Shown here: piece after piece, positions 15,046 through 22,419 of the stretch
Position numbering within the stretch: the stretch's first letter is position 1
Layout: every line of letters begins with the position of its first letter
Assembly: GCA_040375675.1 (NCBI GenBank)
Contig: JBEIRY010000016.1
Coordinates: forward strand, 1-28,932
Source of the DNA: CAIUSP01 sp040375675
GTDB taxonomy: Bacteria > Actinomycetota > Thermoleophilia > Solirubrobacterales > 70-9
Length of the DNA: 28,932 nt
Direction of reading: 5' to 3'
Made by a program: the position numbers and the translations under genes
Notes under the pieces: generated by a model
Seen by the model: only the letters and a program-made list of their open reading frames with translations
Database searches by the model: none
Told to the model about the DNA's origin: nothing

Positions 15046-15507
15046 ATGTCGAAGGTCATCTTCCATACCAACACCGGCGACGTGTCGATCGAACTGTTCG
15101 ACGCCGACGCGCCGAAGACGGTCGAGAACTTCCTCAAGCTGGCCGGGGACGGCTTCTACGACGGGCTGATCTTCCACCGCGTCATCCCGGACTTCATGAT
15201 CCAGGGCGGCTGCCCCGACGGCACCGGCACCGGCGGCCCCGGCTACACCTTCGAAGACGAGTTCAACGATCACAAAGTGGTCAAGGGCGCGCTGGCGATG
15301 GCGAATGCCGGTCCCGACACCAACGGCTCACAGTTCTTCATCGTCACCACCGACGCAGCCCCTTGGCTCGACGGCAAACACACCGTGTTCGGGGAAGTCA
15401 CCGACGGTATGGACACCGTCTTCGCGATCGAGAAGCCCGAGACCGGCCCTGGAGACAAGCCGGTCGTCGATCAGGTAATCGAGAACGTCGAACTCGTAGA
15501 GGAGTAG
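15046..15507 (+). CDS. Cyclophilin-type peptidyl-prolyl cis-trans isomerase, copy B
   Basis: A 153-residue cyclophilin about 93% identical to the product of 12255-12716. All active-site positions are retained (R45, F50, Q53, Q96-F97-F98, W107, H112). Differences such as R30L, V33A and N91D lie outside the active site, so both copies should be active isomerases. This copy starts with ATG rather than GTG. TATCGT is 8 nt upstream and no Shine-Dalgarno is present. The next gene begins 6 nt after its stop. Identity with copy A at DNA level is patchy, with exact stretches around the TGCCCCGACGGC and GACGCAGCCCC regions between more diverged ones. Confidence 0.94.
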   Translation: MSKVIFHTNTGDVSIELFDADAPKTVENFLKLAGDGFYDGLIFHRVIPDFMIQGGCPDGTGTGGPGYTFEDEFNDHKVVKGALAMANAGPDTNGSQFFIVTTDAAPWLDGKHTVFGEVTDGMDTVFAIEKPETGPGDKPVVDQVIENVELVEE

Positions 15508-15513
15508 CCGGCA

Positions 15514-15807
15514 GTGGGTCTGGGAGACAAGATCCACAAGGCGAAGGAGGAGTTCGTCGAACCCCACGCCGACGGGATCTCCGAGCTGAAGGTAGGCGAC
15601 CCCTCCTACGACGACTGGTCGGTGTTGCGTGACTTCTCGGATCTGGAGACCGCCAGGGCATTCCGCCAGCAGCTCGAGGAAGCCGGCCTGAAGGCAGTGC
15701 TCACCGCTGACGCGGAGCCCGACGGCTTCGGCCACGGGGACATTGCGCTGCGCGTACCTCAGAGCGACTACGCCGAAGCCTCGAACTTCCTCGAGCCCGA
15801 GCTGTAG
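15514..15807 (+). CDS. DUF2007-like small protein, copy B
   Basis: A 97-residue paralogue of the product of 12722-13015 with seven substitutions, mostly conservative (R6K, L7I, D12E, L14F, A31S, S67A, V97L). The 3' end of the gene is identical to copy A over 77 nt. The GTG start has GAGGAG from the end of the cyclophilin gene upstream. It is followed 25 nt later by the cupin-NTF2 gene on the same strand, which has no equivalent after copy A. Assignment to DUF2007 rests on the helix/strand pattern ETARAFRQQLEEAGL then IALRVPQSDYAEA; the role is unknown. Confidence 0.82.
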   Translation: MGLGDKIHKAKEEFVEPHADGISELKVGDPSYDDWSVLRDFSDLETARAFRQQLEEAGLKAVLTADAEPDGFGHGDIALRVPQSDYAEASNFLEPEL

Positions 15808-15832
15808 AGGAGAGTCACCCCACGGTCAGACG

Positions 15833-16750
15833 ATGAATCCGAAGCCCTTCAAGCGACCGACGATCACGAGCCTGCTCATCGCAGCTGGCATCGCGCTGAT
15901 CGCAACAGGTGGAGCCTTTGCTGCGGTCAAGGCGACGAGTGCAAAGCGCCAGGCTCTGGCCGAGACCGACTCGGTGGTTGGCGCCTCAGGCAAGACGCTC
16001 GGACTCTCGCGGGTAGTGGTGCCTCCAGGTACGAAACTCGCGCTCCACCGCCACGAGGGAACGCAGATCGCGCGGATAGTCAAGGGCACCCTGACCTACA
16101 CAGTTGTCTCGGGGTCAGCCTCGCTCTACGACGGCGAACCGGGAAATGACGCCGCCCTAAGAAACGAGATCGATGCCGGCGAGACGGTCAAGGTGAAAGC
16201 CGGACAGTGGCTGATCGAGCCACCCACCGATATCCACCGAGCTGCAAACAAGGGCAGGACGCCGATCGTGATCCTGCTCTCCACGCTGTTCTCGAATGGT
16301 GCTCCTCCGTCGATTCCAGTCGATCCCGGGACCCTCGAAGACATCGCGCCGACCCGCGCACCTCTCGCCAGCGCTGCGTACAAGTCGCCGAAGCGCGTGG
16401 GGCGCTACCTGACCAATAAGTTCTTCCACCTCCTGGTGGCAAAGAATCGGCGGGGGTTGCGCAAGTTCCTCGCGAAGGGATTCCAGATCGAGCGCGCTGA
16501 CGGCACTGGCATTACCGGGGCCAAGAACTACATCGCCGATCTCCCCAACGTGAAGCGATTCCGACTCAGTGGGTTCCGCGCCTCGCGATCAGGAAGGGTT
16601 CTGATGGTGCGTTATTACTCGCAGGCGACCGAGTCGTTGAATCAAGCGCCGATCACCACCAGCAAAGCACCCCGCCTCAGCACCTTCATCTGGTCCGGCA
16701 AGCGCTGGCGGATGACCTCCCACTCGAACTTCGCAGTACTGCCGAAGTAG
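15833..16750 (+). CDS. Membrane-anchored or exported cupin-NTF2-like fusion protein
   Basis: A 305-residue protein. Residues 9-32 are a hydrophobic segment that is either a signal anchor or an uncleaved signal. A cupin domain spans about 50-155, with metal-type histidines H72 and H74 in LALHRHEGTQIARIVKGTL and H135 in PPTDIHRA. Residues about 190-303 have the length and strand pattern of an NTF2/SnoaL-like (DUF4440) domain: FFHLLVAKNRRGLRKFLAKGF at the start and LSTFIWSGKRWRMTSHSNF at the end. The pairing suggests an extracytoplasmic small-ligand or enzyme role, but I cannot name a substrate. ATG 15833 lies 25 nt after the DUF2007-like gene; GAGGAGAG is too far upstream to be a good ribosome binding site. 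Confidence 0.75.
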   Translation: MNPKPFKRPTITSLLIAAGIALIATGGAFAAVKATSAKRQALAETDSVVGASGKTLGLSRVVVPPGTKLALHRHEGTQIARIVKGTLTYTVVSGSASLYDGEPGNDAALRNEIDAGETVKVKAGQWLIEPPTDIHRAANKGRTPIVILLSTLFSNGAPPSIPVDPGTLEDIAPTRAPLASAAYKSPKRVGRYLTNKFFHLLVAKNRRGLRKFLAKGFQIERADGTGITGAKNYIADLPNVKRFRLSGFRASRSGRVLMVRYYSQATESLNQAPITTSKAPRLSTFIWSGKRWRMTSHSNFAVLPK

Positions 16751-16767
16751 GGACCAAGAGCAAGATC

Positions 16768-19077
16768 TCAGCGGGTTCGCGCGTCGCTGAACTCGTAGAC
16801 GCTTGGCGCGTAGCCCTGCGCACCGGGGAGGCGGATGAACCTGGTCACCTCGTATCCGTCGGGAAGTCCCGAGAGGAACTCTCTGACCAGTTCGGCGTCG
16901 GGAGTTCCCGGCTTTCCCAATCGATCCGGCACAACGCCCTGCCGGAGGATCAGGAACACGCGGCCTGAGGCGCTCCGCGCTGCCGCCCTCTGGGCAACAC
17001 GCTGAGGGTCAGGCAACGGAACGAATACGGGCAAGACGCCCGGTATCCGGCCGTTACGAGTCAGCTGATCGGCCGTGGGGAAGCCGATGCGATCGACCGA
17101 GAATCCGTCGGGTCCGGAGTACAGATCTGATGCGACCAACTCGACATCGAGGCCCAGTAGGTCGCCGCTGGCCTGAGCCGGGAGATCGACTACCGAATCG
17201 CCAGAGCGACCGTGAGCAACGAGGAAGGAGACGATCCGGTTGTAGTCGGGGCGCCGCTGGTCGTGAGCCATCGTGCGCACTCCTCCAACGGTCATCGCAC
17301 CGACCACCAGTACAACCGCGATCAGGCGCAGCCTGGGGCGCGCAGACCAGACGATCATCCCTACAGCCAGGGCAAATCCCGGCCATGAAGCGATCAAATT
17401 GCGAGGCAAGAAGACGCTCGGACCGACCAAACTGTAGAAACCGGCCCCCACCGGAGCAGCGATGGCGAGCAGGATGATCAGGGTTTGATTGCGGTTGGGG
17501 CGACTCATTCCCCTGACGGCCCGATCCACGAGGCCGATCGCGATACCGAGACAGAACGCAACCACAGCCGGAATCCCCGGAAGGCTGGAGAGTTTCACCG
17601 CGCTCAAAGCGCTGAATACCCAGTGGCTGGAGAAGACCACGAAGACTTTCCCATCGAAGGGCGCGAAGAAGTCGGTGATCATTGCTCCGGGCGCATCACT
17701 ATCCGCGCGATAGCCGGAAAGCCACGGGACGAAGAGGATCGCCGCCGCAACCAGCGACAGGATGATTTCGCGGCGACGATCCTTCCAGACGATCAACGCC
17801 CAGCCGGTCTGGACAGCGAGGACGAAAACAGCCGTGTAGTGCGTGTACATGGCGAGTGCAATCAAGACCGCGTACAGGCCCCAGCGCCACCAGGTAGAGG
17901 TGCGAAGGGCAGCGATCAGTGCAAGGGTCGAGCAGAGGACGAGAAAGGCCTCCAGCGCGTAGGCCCGCGCCTCATCGGAGTAGAAGATCATCAAGGGGCT
18001 GACTGCGACGAGCGCAGCCGCCACCAGCCCCGGACCACGGCCCACGGTGCGAAGTCCCAGCAGATAGGTGAGAGGAATCGTGGCCACACCGACCAGAAGC
18101 GAGGGAACCCTCAGCAGATCGAGCGAGTCGCCGAGTTGGGCGAACAGCCAGGCGATCGCGAAGTACAGCGGCGGGGTGGCCTCCTGTGGCCCGCGAACGA
18201 TCGCCATAGCCTCGCGAAGTCCATGTCCGTGGACCACGTAGAAGGTCGACAGCTCATCGCCAAACAGCGAATCCCCGATCGCGGGCAGGCGCAACAGGAG
18301 TCCAACCAGTGTGATCAGCGCCAGTGTGGCAACGGAGAGGCGCTTCGCAACCTGACCGCCGAAAGGAATCAGCATCGCTCTGGCGTGATGGCAATGCTGA
18401 ATGAAGCCGATCTTGGGGCCACCCTCGTACCTCTCTCCCTTGCGGCAAGGAACATAGGTGCGGGTAATACCGTCGGCCGAGATGAGACTGGCGGAGTAGA
18501 CGAAATCGAATGAGGGATTGCGCAACATCTTTGCGGCGGTTGCGCCTCTGAAGGCTGCGAAGTTGCCGGTTGCGGCGGTCACTCCGGTGAGCGCGGCAAA
18601 CAGGACCCGGTAGAGCGGATAGAAGAGCTGCATAGAAAATGCCCCACGGCGACGGCCTGTCCGCTTGGCGAGCACCACCCGCATCGGGTCCGAAGCCGAC
18701 GGGCCAACCTTCGCCAGCAGCTTTGGAACATCCTCTGGCGCATCCTCACCGTCGGCGTCCATGGTCACGATCAGGTCCTCGTCATCGATCGCCGGGACCA
18801 GATCGCGCAAGGCGTGGACTATCGCCTGCTGGTTTCCCTGGTTGTCTCGGGGAGTGACCAGCCTGACCTCCGGCAGGTCTGCGATCCGTGCGATCTCGGG
18901 ATCAGCACCCGCGCTGTCGTCGAATACGACGAACCTGCGATCAGCCTGGCTCAACGCCGGATCCGAGTCGAGGGCAGCGTTGAGGCGCTTATGCAGGATC
19001 GTCCAGGAAGGAACGTCGAAGTAGACCGGGCAGACGATCCAGATCCTCTCCGGCGGCTTGGGGCCCCTGGCGCTCAA
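16768..19077 (-). CDS. GT2-GT-C fused glycosyltransferase
   Basis: A 769-residue fusion. Residues about 10-235 form a GT2 (GT-A fold) domain like polyprenyl-phosphate sugar synthases: CPVYFDVPSW, a VVFDDSAG nucleotide-binding acid, and the metal motif DAD at 107-109. From about 245 onward comes a GT-C membrane enzyme with some 10-12 helices, with GDSLFGDELSTFYVV (D274-E275) in its first loop, PQEATPPLYFAIAW and AMYTHYTA. That part is clearly paralogous to the product of 13062-14738, which has no GT2 domain. The likely logic is that the GT2 part makes the lipid-linked sugar and the GT-C part transfers it. The start is a TTG (19077) 10 nt after the YCII gene, preceded by GGTGGCGGG. It is the last gene of a three-gene operon. 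Confidence 0.85.
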   Translation of the reverse strand: MSARGPKPPERIWIVCPVYFDVPSWTILHKRLNAALDSDPALSQADRRFVVFDDSAGADPEIARIADLPEVRLVTPRDNQGNQQAIVHALRDLVPAIDDEDLIVTMDADGEDAPEDVPKLLAKVGPSASDPMRVVLAKRTGRRRGAFSMQLFYPLYRVLFAALTGVTAATGNFAAFRGATAAKMLRNPSFDFVYSASLISADGITRTYVPCRKGERYEGGPKIGFIQHCHHARAMLIPFGGQVAKRLSVATLALITLVGLLLRLPAIGDSLFGDELSTFYVVHGHGLREAMAIVRGPQEATPPLYFAIAWLFAQLGDSLDLLRVPSLLVGVATIPLTYLLGLRTVGRGPGLVAAALVAVSPLMIFYSDEARAYALEAFLVLCSTLALIAALRTSTWWRWGLYAVLIALAMYTHYTAVFVLAVQTGWALIVWKDRRREIILSLVAAAILFVPWLSGYRADSDAPGAMITDFFAPFDGKVFVVFSSHWVFSALSAVKLSSLPGIPAVVAFCLGIAIGLVDRAVRGMSRPNRNQTLIILLAIAAPVGAGFYSLVGPSVFLPRNLIASWPGFALAVGMIVWSARPRLRLIAVVLVVGAMTVGGVRTMAHDQRRPDYNRIVSFLVAHGRSGDSVVDLPAQASGDLLGLDVELVASDLYSGPDGFSVDRIGFPTADQLTRNGRIPGVLPVFVPLPDPQRVAQRAAARSASGRVFLILRQGVVPDRLGKPGTPDAELVREFLSGLPDGYEVTRFIRLPGAQGYAPSVYEFSDARTR

Positions 19078-19087
19078 CCCGCCACCA

Positions 19088-19387
19088 CTAGCCCGGAAAC
19101 GCGACCGCTGCCATCGGTTCGACCCGATACGAGGTGATCAGCCCGGCGAGCGCGTAAGGATCGGACTGCGCGTAAGCCTCTGCCTCTTCGGCGGAGCAGT
19201 CGAAGATCAAGATCGCACCGTTCGGAGGGTCGCCGGTTGCGCCGACCAGCAGCAGTTTCCCCTCCGCTTCCCACTCGGCCGCTTGCGCGAGATGTGCCTC
19301 GCGGTGCGGTCCGCGTCGCTCGAGCATGTCGGGCGGATACTCGTAGGTGAGCAGGTGCAGTGGACGCGGTTCGGAGAGCATGGACAT
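19088..19387 (-). CDS. YCII-related domain protein
   Basis: A 99-residue single-domain protein of the YciI/YCII dimeric alpha-beta barrel type. Visible pattern: HLLTYEYPPDMLERRGPHREAHL with the conserved histidine pair region, then GKLLLVGATGDPPNGAILIFDC, and the helix AEAYAQSDPYALAGL with the family's conserved DPY. These proteins are cytoplasmic and mostly uncharacterised; some act in ring-opening or lactone metabolism. ATG 19387 is chosen, 8 nt after the stop of the upstream hypothetical gene; a second ATG is at 19381. It is followed 10 nt later by the GT2-GT-C gene, in the same operon, with no obvious functional link. Confidence 0.85.
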   Translation of the reverse strand: MSMLSEPRPLHLLTYEYPPDMLERRGPHREAHLAQAAEWEAEGKLLLVGATGDPPNGAILIFDCSAEEAEAYAQSDPYALAGLITSYRVEPMAAVAFPG

Positions 19388-19395
19388 CTTCGGAC

Positions 19396-19734
19396 CTAGC
19401 GCTCGAGCGCCTCGGGTATGTAGAGCGCCAGATGCTCGTCGATCGTCTGGCGAACCCACTCTTGCTCGACTGGCGAAGCCATCCTGAACCGCCCGAGCAG
19501 CATCGCCTGGTCGTCGAGAGGTAATCCTGCGATCTCCCAGCTCACCGCGAGATGCTCGAAGAGCATCTCGGAGCGTCGGCGCCAGACATCGTCGGCCGTG
19601 TCTGCTGCATGAGCTGGGCCGGATGAGATCTTGGCGATCGTGCGCCGTGACAGCTCGCGCCTCAGGACCAGCCGATTTCCCTCGGCGTCGGTGTAGACCT
19701 CGGTCGGAGCCTTCTCTCGCTTGCGCTTTGCCAT
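19396..19734 (-). CDS. Conserved-looking hypothetical protein
   Basis: About 112 residues from ATG 19734, or 118 from a GTG at 19752. It starts MAKRKREKAPTEVY, is rich in charge, and appears entirely helical after residue 25. It has tryptophans in ADDVWRRRSEML and a C-terminal segment SPVEQEWVRQTIDEHLALYI. There is no signal peptide, membrane segment or metal motif. I do not recognise a family. Codon use is typical of the window, and it is the first gene of a tight run with the YCII and glycosyltransferase genes (8- and 10-nt gaps). Neither candidate start has a clear ribosome binding site. Confidence 0.65.
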   Translation of the reverse strand: MAKRKREKAPTEVYTDAEGNRLVLRRELSRRTIAKISSGPAHAADTADDVWRRRSEMLFEHLAVSWEIAGLPLDDQAMLLGRFRMASPVEQEWVRQTIDEHLALYIPEALER

Positions 19735-19810
19735 CTGTCGGTAGGAAAGCACCTCAGGGCCGCTGGATGAAGGTTCAAACCGCGGCTACGAGTGGCAGAA
19801 TCAAGATCCA

Positions 19811-21079
19811 GTGAGCGGCTCGCCACCCAAGACCAACTTCTGGCATCCCTTCGCCCCTATGGGCGCGGTCGAAGGGCACGAGTTCGTGATCGACCGTGCC
19901 GATGATGTCTGGGTCTGGGATACAGACGGCAACCGCTACCTCGATGCGACCGCAAGCCTCTGGTACTCGAACATCGGCCACGGCCGGGCCGAGATGGCCG
20001 ACGCGATCCACGAGCAGATGGGCAAGCTCGAGGCCTACTCGGCATTCGGCGATCTCGCCAACCCAACCGCACTAGAACTGTGCGATCGGCTGGTCGAGCT
20101 ATCAGACGGACGGATGGGAGAGGCCAAGGTCTTCCTCGGCTCGGGCGGCGGCGACGCGATAGATACCGCCGCAAAGCTGGCCCGGCGCTACTGGCAACTG
20201 TCCGGTGAACCAGAGCGCATACACCTGCTCAGCCGGACCCAGGGCTACCACGGAACCCACGGGTTCGGAACGGCGATGGGTGGAATAGAGCCGAACCGCG
20301 AGGGCCTCGGCCCGTTGATGGAGGAGACCGCTCGCACAGCGCATCACGATCTGGATGCACTCGAGGCCGAGATAGAGAGGCTGGGCTCTGAGACAGTTGC
20401 GGCCTTCTTCTGCGAGCCGGTTATCGGCGCCGGTGGTGTTCACCCGCCCAGCGAGGGCTACATCGAGGGCGCAGCCGAGCTCTGCAAACGCCACGGGATC
20501 CTGCTGGTGATCGACTCGGTGATCTGTGGCTTCGGCCGACTCGGCAGTTGGTTCGGCTTCGAGCGCTGGGATATCGAGCCCGACATGGTCAGCTTCGCCA
20601 AGGGCGTGACCAGTGGATATCTGCCACTCGGAGGTCTGCTGATCAACGAGCGGGTAACCAAACCCTTCTGGGACAGCCCCTCCGACCCGCCCTTCCGCCA
20701 CGGGCAGACCTATGCCGGCCACTCCGCTTGCTGCGTCGCCGCGCTCAAGAACATCGAGATCATGGACCGCGAAGGGCTGCTGGAGAAGGTCGTGACGAAC
20801 GAAAAGATCTTCTACGACGCCTTCACGGCACTCGAGGGGCACGACGCGGTCGGCGAAGTCCGTGGAGGAGTTGGCCTGCTCGCCGCTGTCGGCCTGCACC
20901 CCGACCTGCTGGCAGAGCGCCCGACTGCTCCGGTGGAGCTCGGCAAGCTGGTCCGCGAGAAAGGCGTACTGGTGCGGCCGCTTGGTGACGGCGTTGCCAC
21001 CTCTCCCCCGCTGATCGCAGAGCTCGAGCACTTCGGCGAGATCTCATCTGCAATTGCCGCCGGGCTCGAGGAACTTTGA
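19811..21079 (+). CDS. Class III (omega-type) PLP-dependent aminotransferase
   Basis: A 422-residue fold-type I aminotransferase. The catalytic lysine is K264 in SFAKGVTSGYLPLGG, the PLP-ring aspartate is D235 in VIDSVICGFGRLG, the phosphate region is GSGGGDAID (111-118), and W51-Y52 lie in the substrate pocket near the N-terminus. The usual family strings are DEVITGFGR and NSGSEA; here they are DSVICGFGR and GSGGGDA. This places it in a subgroup of aspartate-aminotransferase-family or pyruvate/amine transaminases, and not with ornithine or GABA enzymes. The amino donor is unknown. The GTG start at 19811 has no clear Shine-Dalgarno. The metallophosphatase gene follows on the same strand. Confidence 0.9.
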   Translation: MSGSPPKTNFWHPFAPMGAVEGHEFVIDRADDVWVWDTDGNRYLDATASLWYSNIGHGRAEMADAIHEQMGKLEAYSAFGDLANPTALELCDRLVELSDGRMGEAKVFLGSGGGDAIDTAAKLARRYWQLSGEPERIHLLSRTQGYHGTHGFGTAMGGIEPNREGLGPLMEETARTAHHDLDALEAEIERLGSETVAAFFCEPVIGAGGVHPPSEGYIEGAAELCKRHGILLVIDSVICGFGRLGSWFGFERWDIEPDMVSFAKGVTSGYLPLGGLLINERVTKPFWDSPSDPPFRHGQTYAGHSACCVAALKNIEIMDREGLLEKVVTNEKIFYDAFTALEGHDAVGEVRGGVGLLAAVGLHPDLLAERPTAPVELGKLVREKGVLVRPLGDGVATSPPLIAELEHFGEISSAIAAGLEEL

Positions 21080-21117
21080 GAGCAAGACTCTCACCGCGCA
21101 CTGGTGTTGAAGTAGCG

Positions 21118-22029
21118 ATGGCTCGTACACGGATGAACCTGATTGCTTTACTGGCGCCGCTGATCCTGCTCGTGGTGATGACGGCGACAATGGCCATACC
21201 CAGCGCTGACGCCTCGGGTCAGCCCTGGACCAAATCAGCCGACAAGGCGAAGCTGAGCAAGATCTGGGCGATCGGCGATGTCGGCGAGGGCGCACTCGGC
21301 CAGCCGAGCGCCGATCTCGTCGCCTCGAAGGCGATTCGCTACCTGCTCTACCTCGGTGACATCTACCCCAACGGCAGCGCCGCAGACTTCGCCGACAACT
21401 ACGCGCCGACCTTCGGTCAGTTCGATGCCAAGGCGGTACCGACGATGGGAAACCATGAGTTCCCCGACAGGGCAACCGGTTTCGACCCTTACTGGGATGA
21501 CGCGCGCGGATCTCGGCCACCGAGATACTTCAGCTTCACCGCATCTGGCTGGCAGTTCATCGTGCTCAACTCCGAGATGCCAACCAACGCGGGTTCATCG
21601 CAGCACAGCTGGCTGAAGCACCTGCTTGCCAAGACCAAATCCCGCGGCAACTGCCGGATCGCGCTGAGCCACCGCCCCCGCTACAGCGGCGGCGCGCACG
21701 GAGACAACGCCTCGATCGAACCGCTGTGGAAGTTGCTCGCCAACCGCGCGCGGGTCTGGCTCTCTGGCCACGATCACGACATGCAGCGCTTTGCCTCGAA
21801 CCGAGGGATCGTGCAGTTCGTCTCGGGAGCCGGCGGCCGTGGCCACTACCCGGTCACCGACTCCAGCGACGCGACCCTGAAGTTCTCGAACGACACACTC
21901 GACGGTGCCCTGCGGCTGGTGCTGAAGCGCAAACGCCACGGTCGCTCCCGCATGAGATGGGCATTCGAGTCGGCTCCCGGCGGAGCCCAGTTGGCTGCCG
22001 GGAATCTGGGCTGTAAGCGCAAGGGCTAG
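21118..22029 (+). CDS. Secreted calcineurin-like metallophosphoesterase
   Basis: About 303 residues from ATG 21118; a signal peptide spans about 1-33 (MARTRMNLIALLAPLILL... to SADAS). The dinuclear metal motifs follow in canonical order: AIGDVGEG, YLGDIYPNG, TMGNHEFPD, LSHRPRYS and GHDHDMQ. It resembles purple-acid-phosphatase-like and PhoD-distant extracellular phosphatases of about 300 residues. It is predicted to hydrolyse phosphomonoesters outside the membrane. A TTG at 21076 overlaps the aminotransferase stop and would add 14 residues ahead of the signal peptide; the later ATG gives a better N-terminus. Confidence 0.88.
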   Translation: MARTRMNLIALLAPLILLVVMTATMAIPSADASGQPWTKSADKAKLSKIWAIGDVGEGALGQPSADLVASKAIRYLLYLGDIYPNGSAADFADNYAPTFGQFDAKAVPTMGNHEFPDRATGFDPYWDDARGSRPPRYFSFTASGWQFIVLNSEMPTNAGSSQHSWLKHLLAKTKSRGNCRIALSHRPRYSGGAHGDNASIEPLWKLLANRARVWLSGHDHDMQRFASNRGIVQFVSGAGGRGHYPVTDSSDATLKFSNDTLDGALRLVLKRKRHGRSRMRWAFESAPGGAQLAAGNLGCKRKG

Positions 22030-22040
22030 CGAGATAGTCG

Positions 22041-22053
22041 CAGGCGCGGCCTG
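22041..22053. terminator. Short hairpin between convergent genes
   Basis: CAGGC-GCG-GCCTG is a 5-bp stem with a 3-nt loop, 11 nt after the metallophosphatase stop. The rest of the 93-nt gap (22030-22122) holds nothing else I can name. Confidence 0.3.
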
Positions 22054-22122
22054 ACGGATATCGATCGCACGGGAAGCCCGCGCGCCGCGGTCCCTGCCCA
22101 CAGAGCTGACCTCGGGGTTCGC

Positions 22123-22407
22123 TCAGCCCTTGGCCGGGTTCGCCTGAGCCCAGGCGATGATCTTCTTCGAGTTGCCTATGCCGGTGCCGTCGTCGAACTC
22201 GAGGGCGGGAACCCAGGTCTTGCCGGTGATCTCCTCGACCCTCCGGCGCTTCGGTTGCATCCACAGAGGAAGCGGTCCGAGACCGTAGACCTTCACCACC
22301 TCGGGGTCATAGCCGGCATCGAGAAGAGCCTGATGGGCATCGCCGCAGGGGTGCCGGTGCCCCAAGATCACGAACTTCCAGTCTCCGTAACAAACGTAGA
22401 GCTTCAT
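22123..22407 (-). CDS. Small thioredoxin-fold (GST N-terminal / glutaredoxin-like) protein
   Basis: A 94-residue protein with the fold of the N-terminal domain of glutathione S-transferases. It has a MKLYVCYGD strand, the cysteine of the redox loop in HRHPCGDAHQALLDAGYDPE (C21), a WVPALEFDDG strand with the cis-proline (VP), and GIGNSKKIIAWAQ as the last helix where GST-type proteins bind the thiol tripeptide. No C-terminal helical domain follows, so it is a stand-alone redox or thiol-binding module. ATG 22407 has TAACCT 9 nt upstream, just outside the spacing seen in other leaderless genes here. It lies 12 nt downstream of the CHAP gene. Confidence 0.82.
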   Translation of the reverse strand: MKLYVCYGDWKFVILGHRHPCGDAHQALLDAGYDPEVVKVYGLGPLPLWMQPKRRRVEEITGKTWVPALEFDDGTGIGNSKKIIAWAQANPAKG

Positions 22408-22419
22408 AGACCCGAGAGG

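Larger units (their letters stand above)
14735..15807. repeat. Duplicated module, copy B (small ORF - cyclophilin - DUF2007)
   Basis: This is the second copy of the block at 11911-13015, in direct orientation. The longest stretch of exact identity I found is 77 nt (15724-15800 against 12932-13008). The two copies are separated by the GT-C gene 13062-14738. Confidence 0.9.

Noticed and set aside
11911..15807. Mobile element or transposon as the cause of the duplication
   Set aside because: No transposase, terminal inverted repeats or target-site duplications are visible around either copy; unequal recombination is simpler.
17485..18513. 342-codon open frame on the plus strand opposite the GT2-GT-C gene
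   Set aside because: The composition (Arg, Gln, Asp, Gly-rich, no hydrophobic core) is typical of antisense frames in GC-rich genes; the minus-strand frame has catalytic motifs and membrane helices.
20102..21031. 309-codon minus-strand frame opposite the aminotransferase
   Set aside because: It is antisense to a gene with complete PLP motifs and has no recognisable domain or sensible start.
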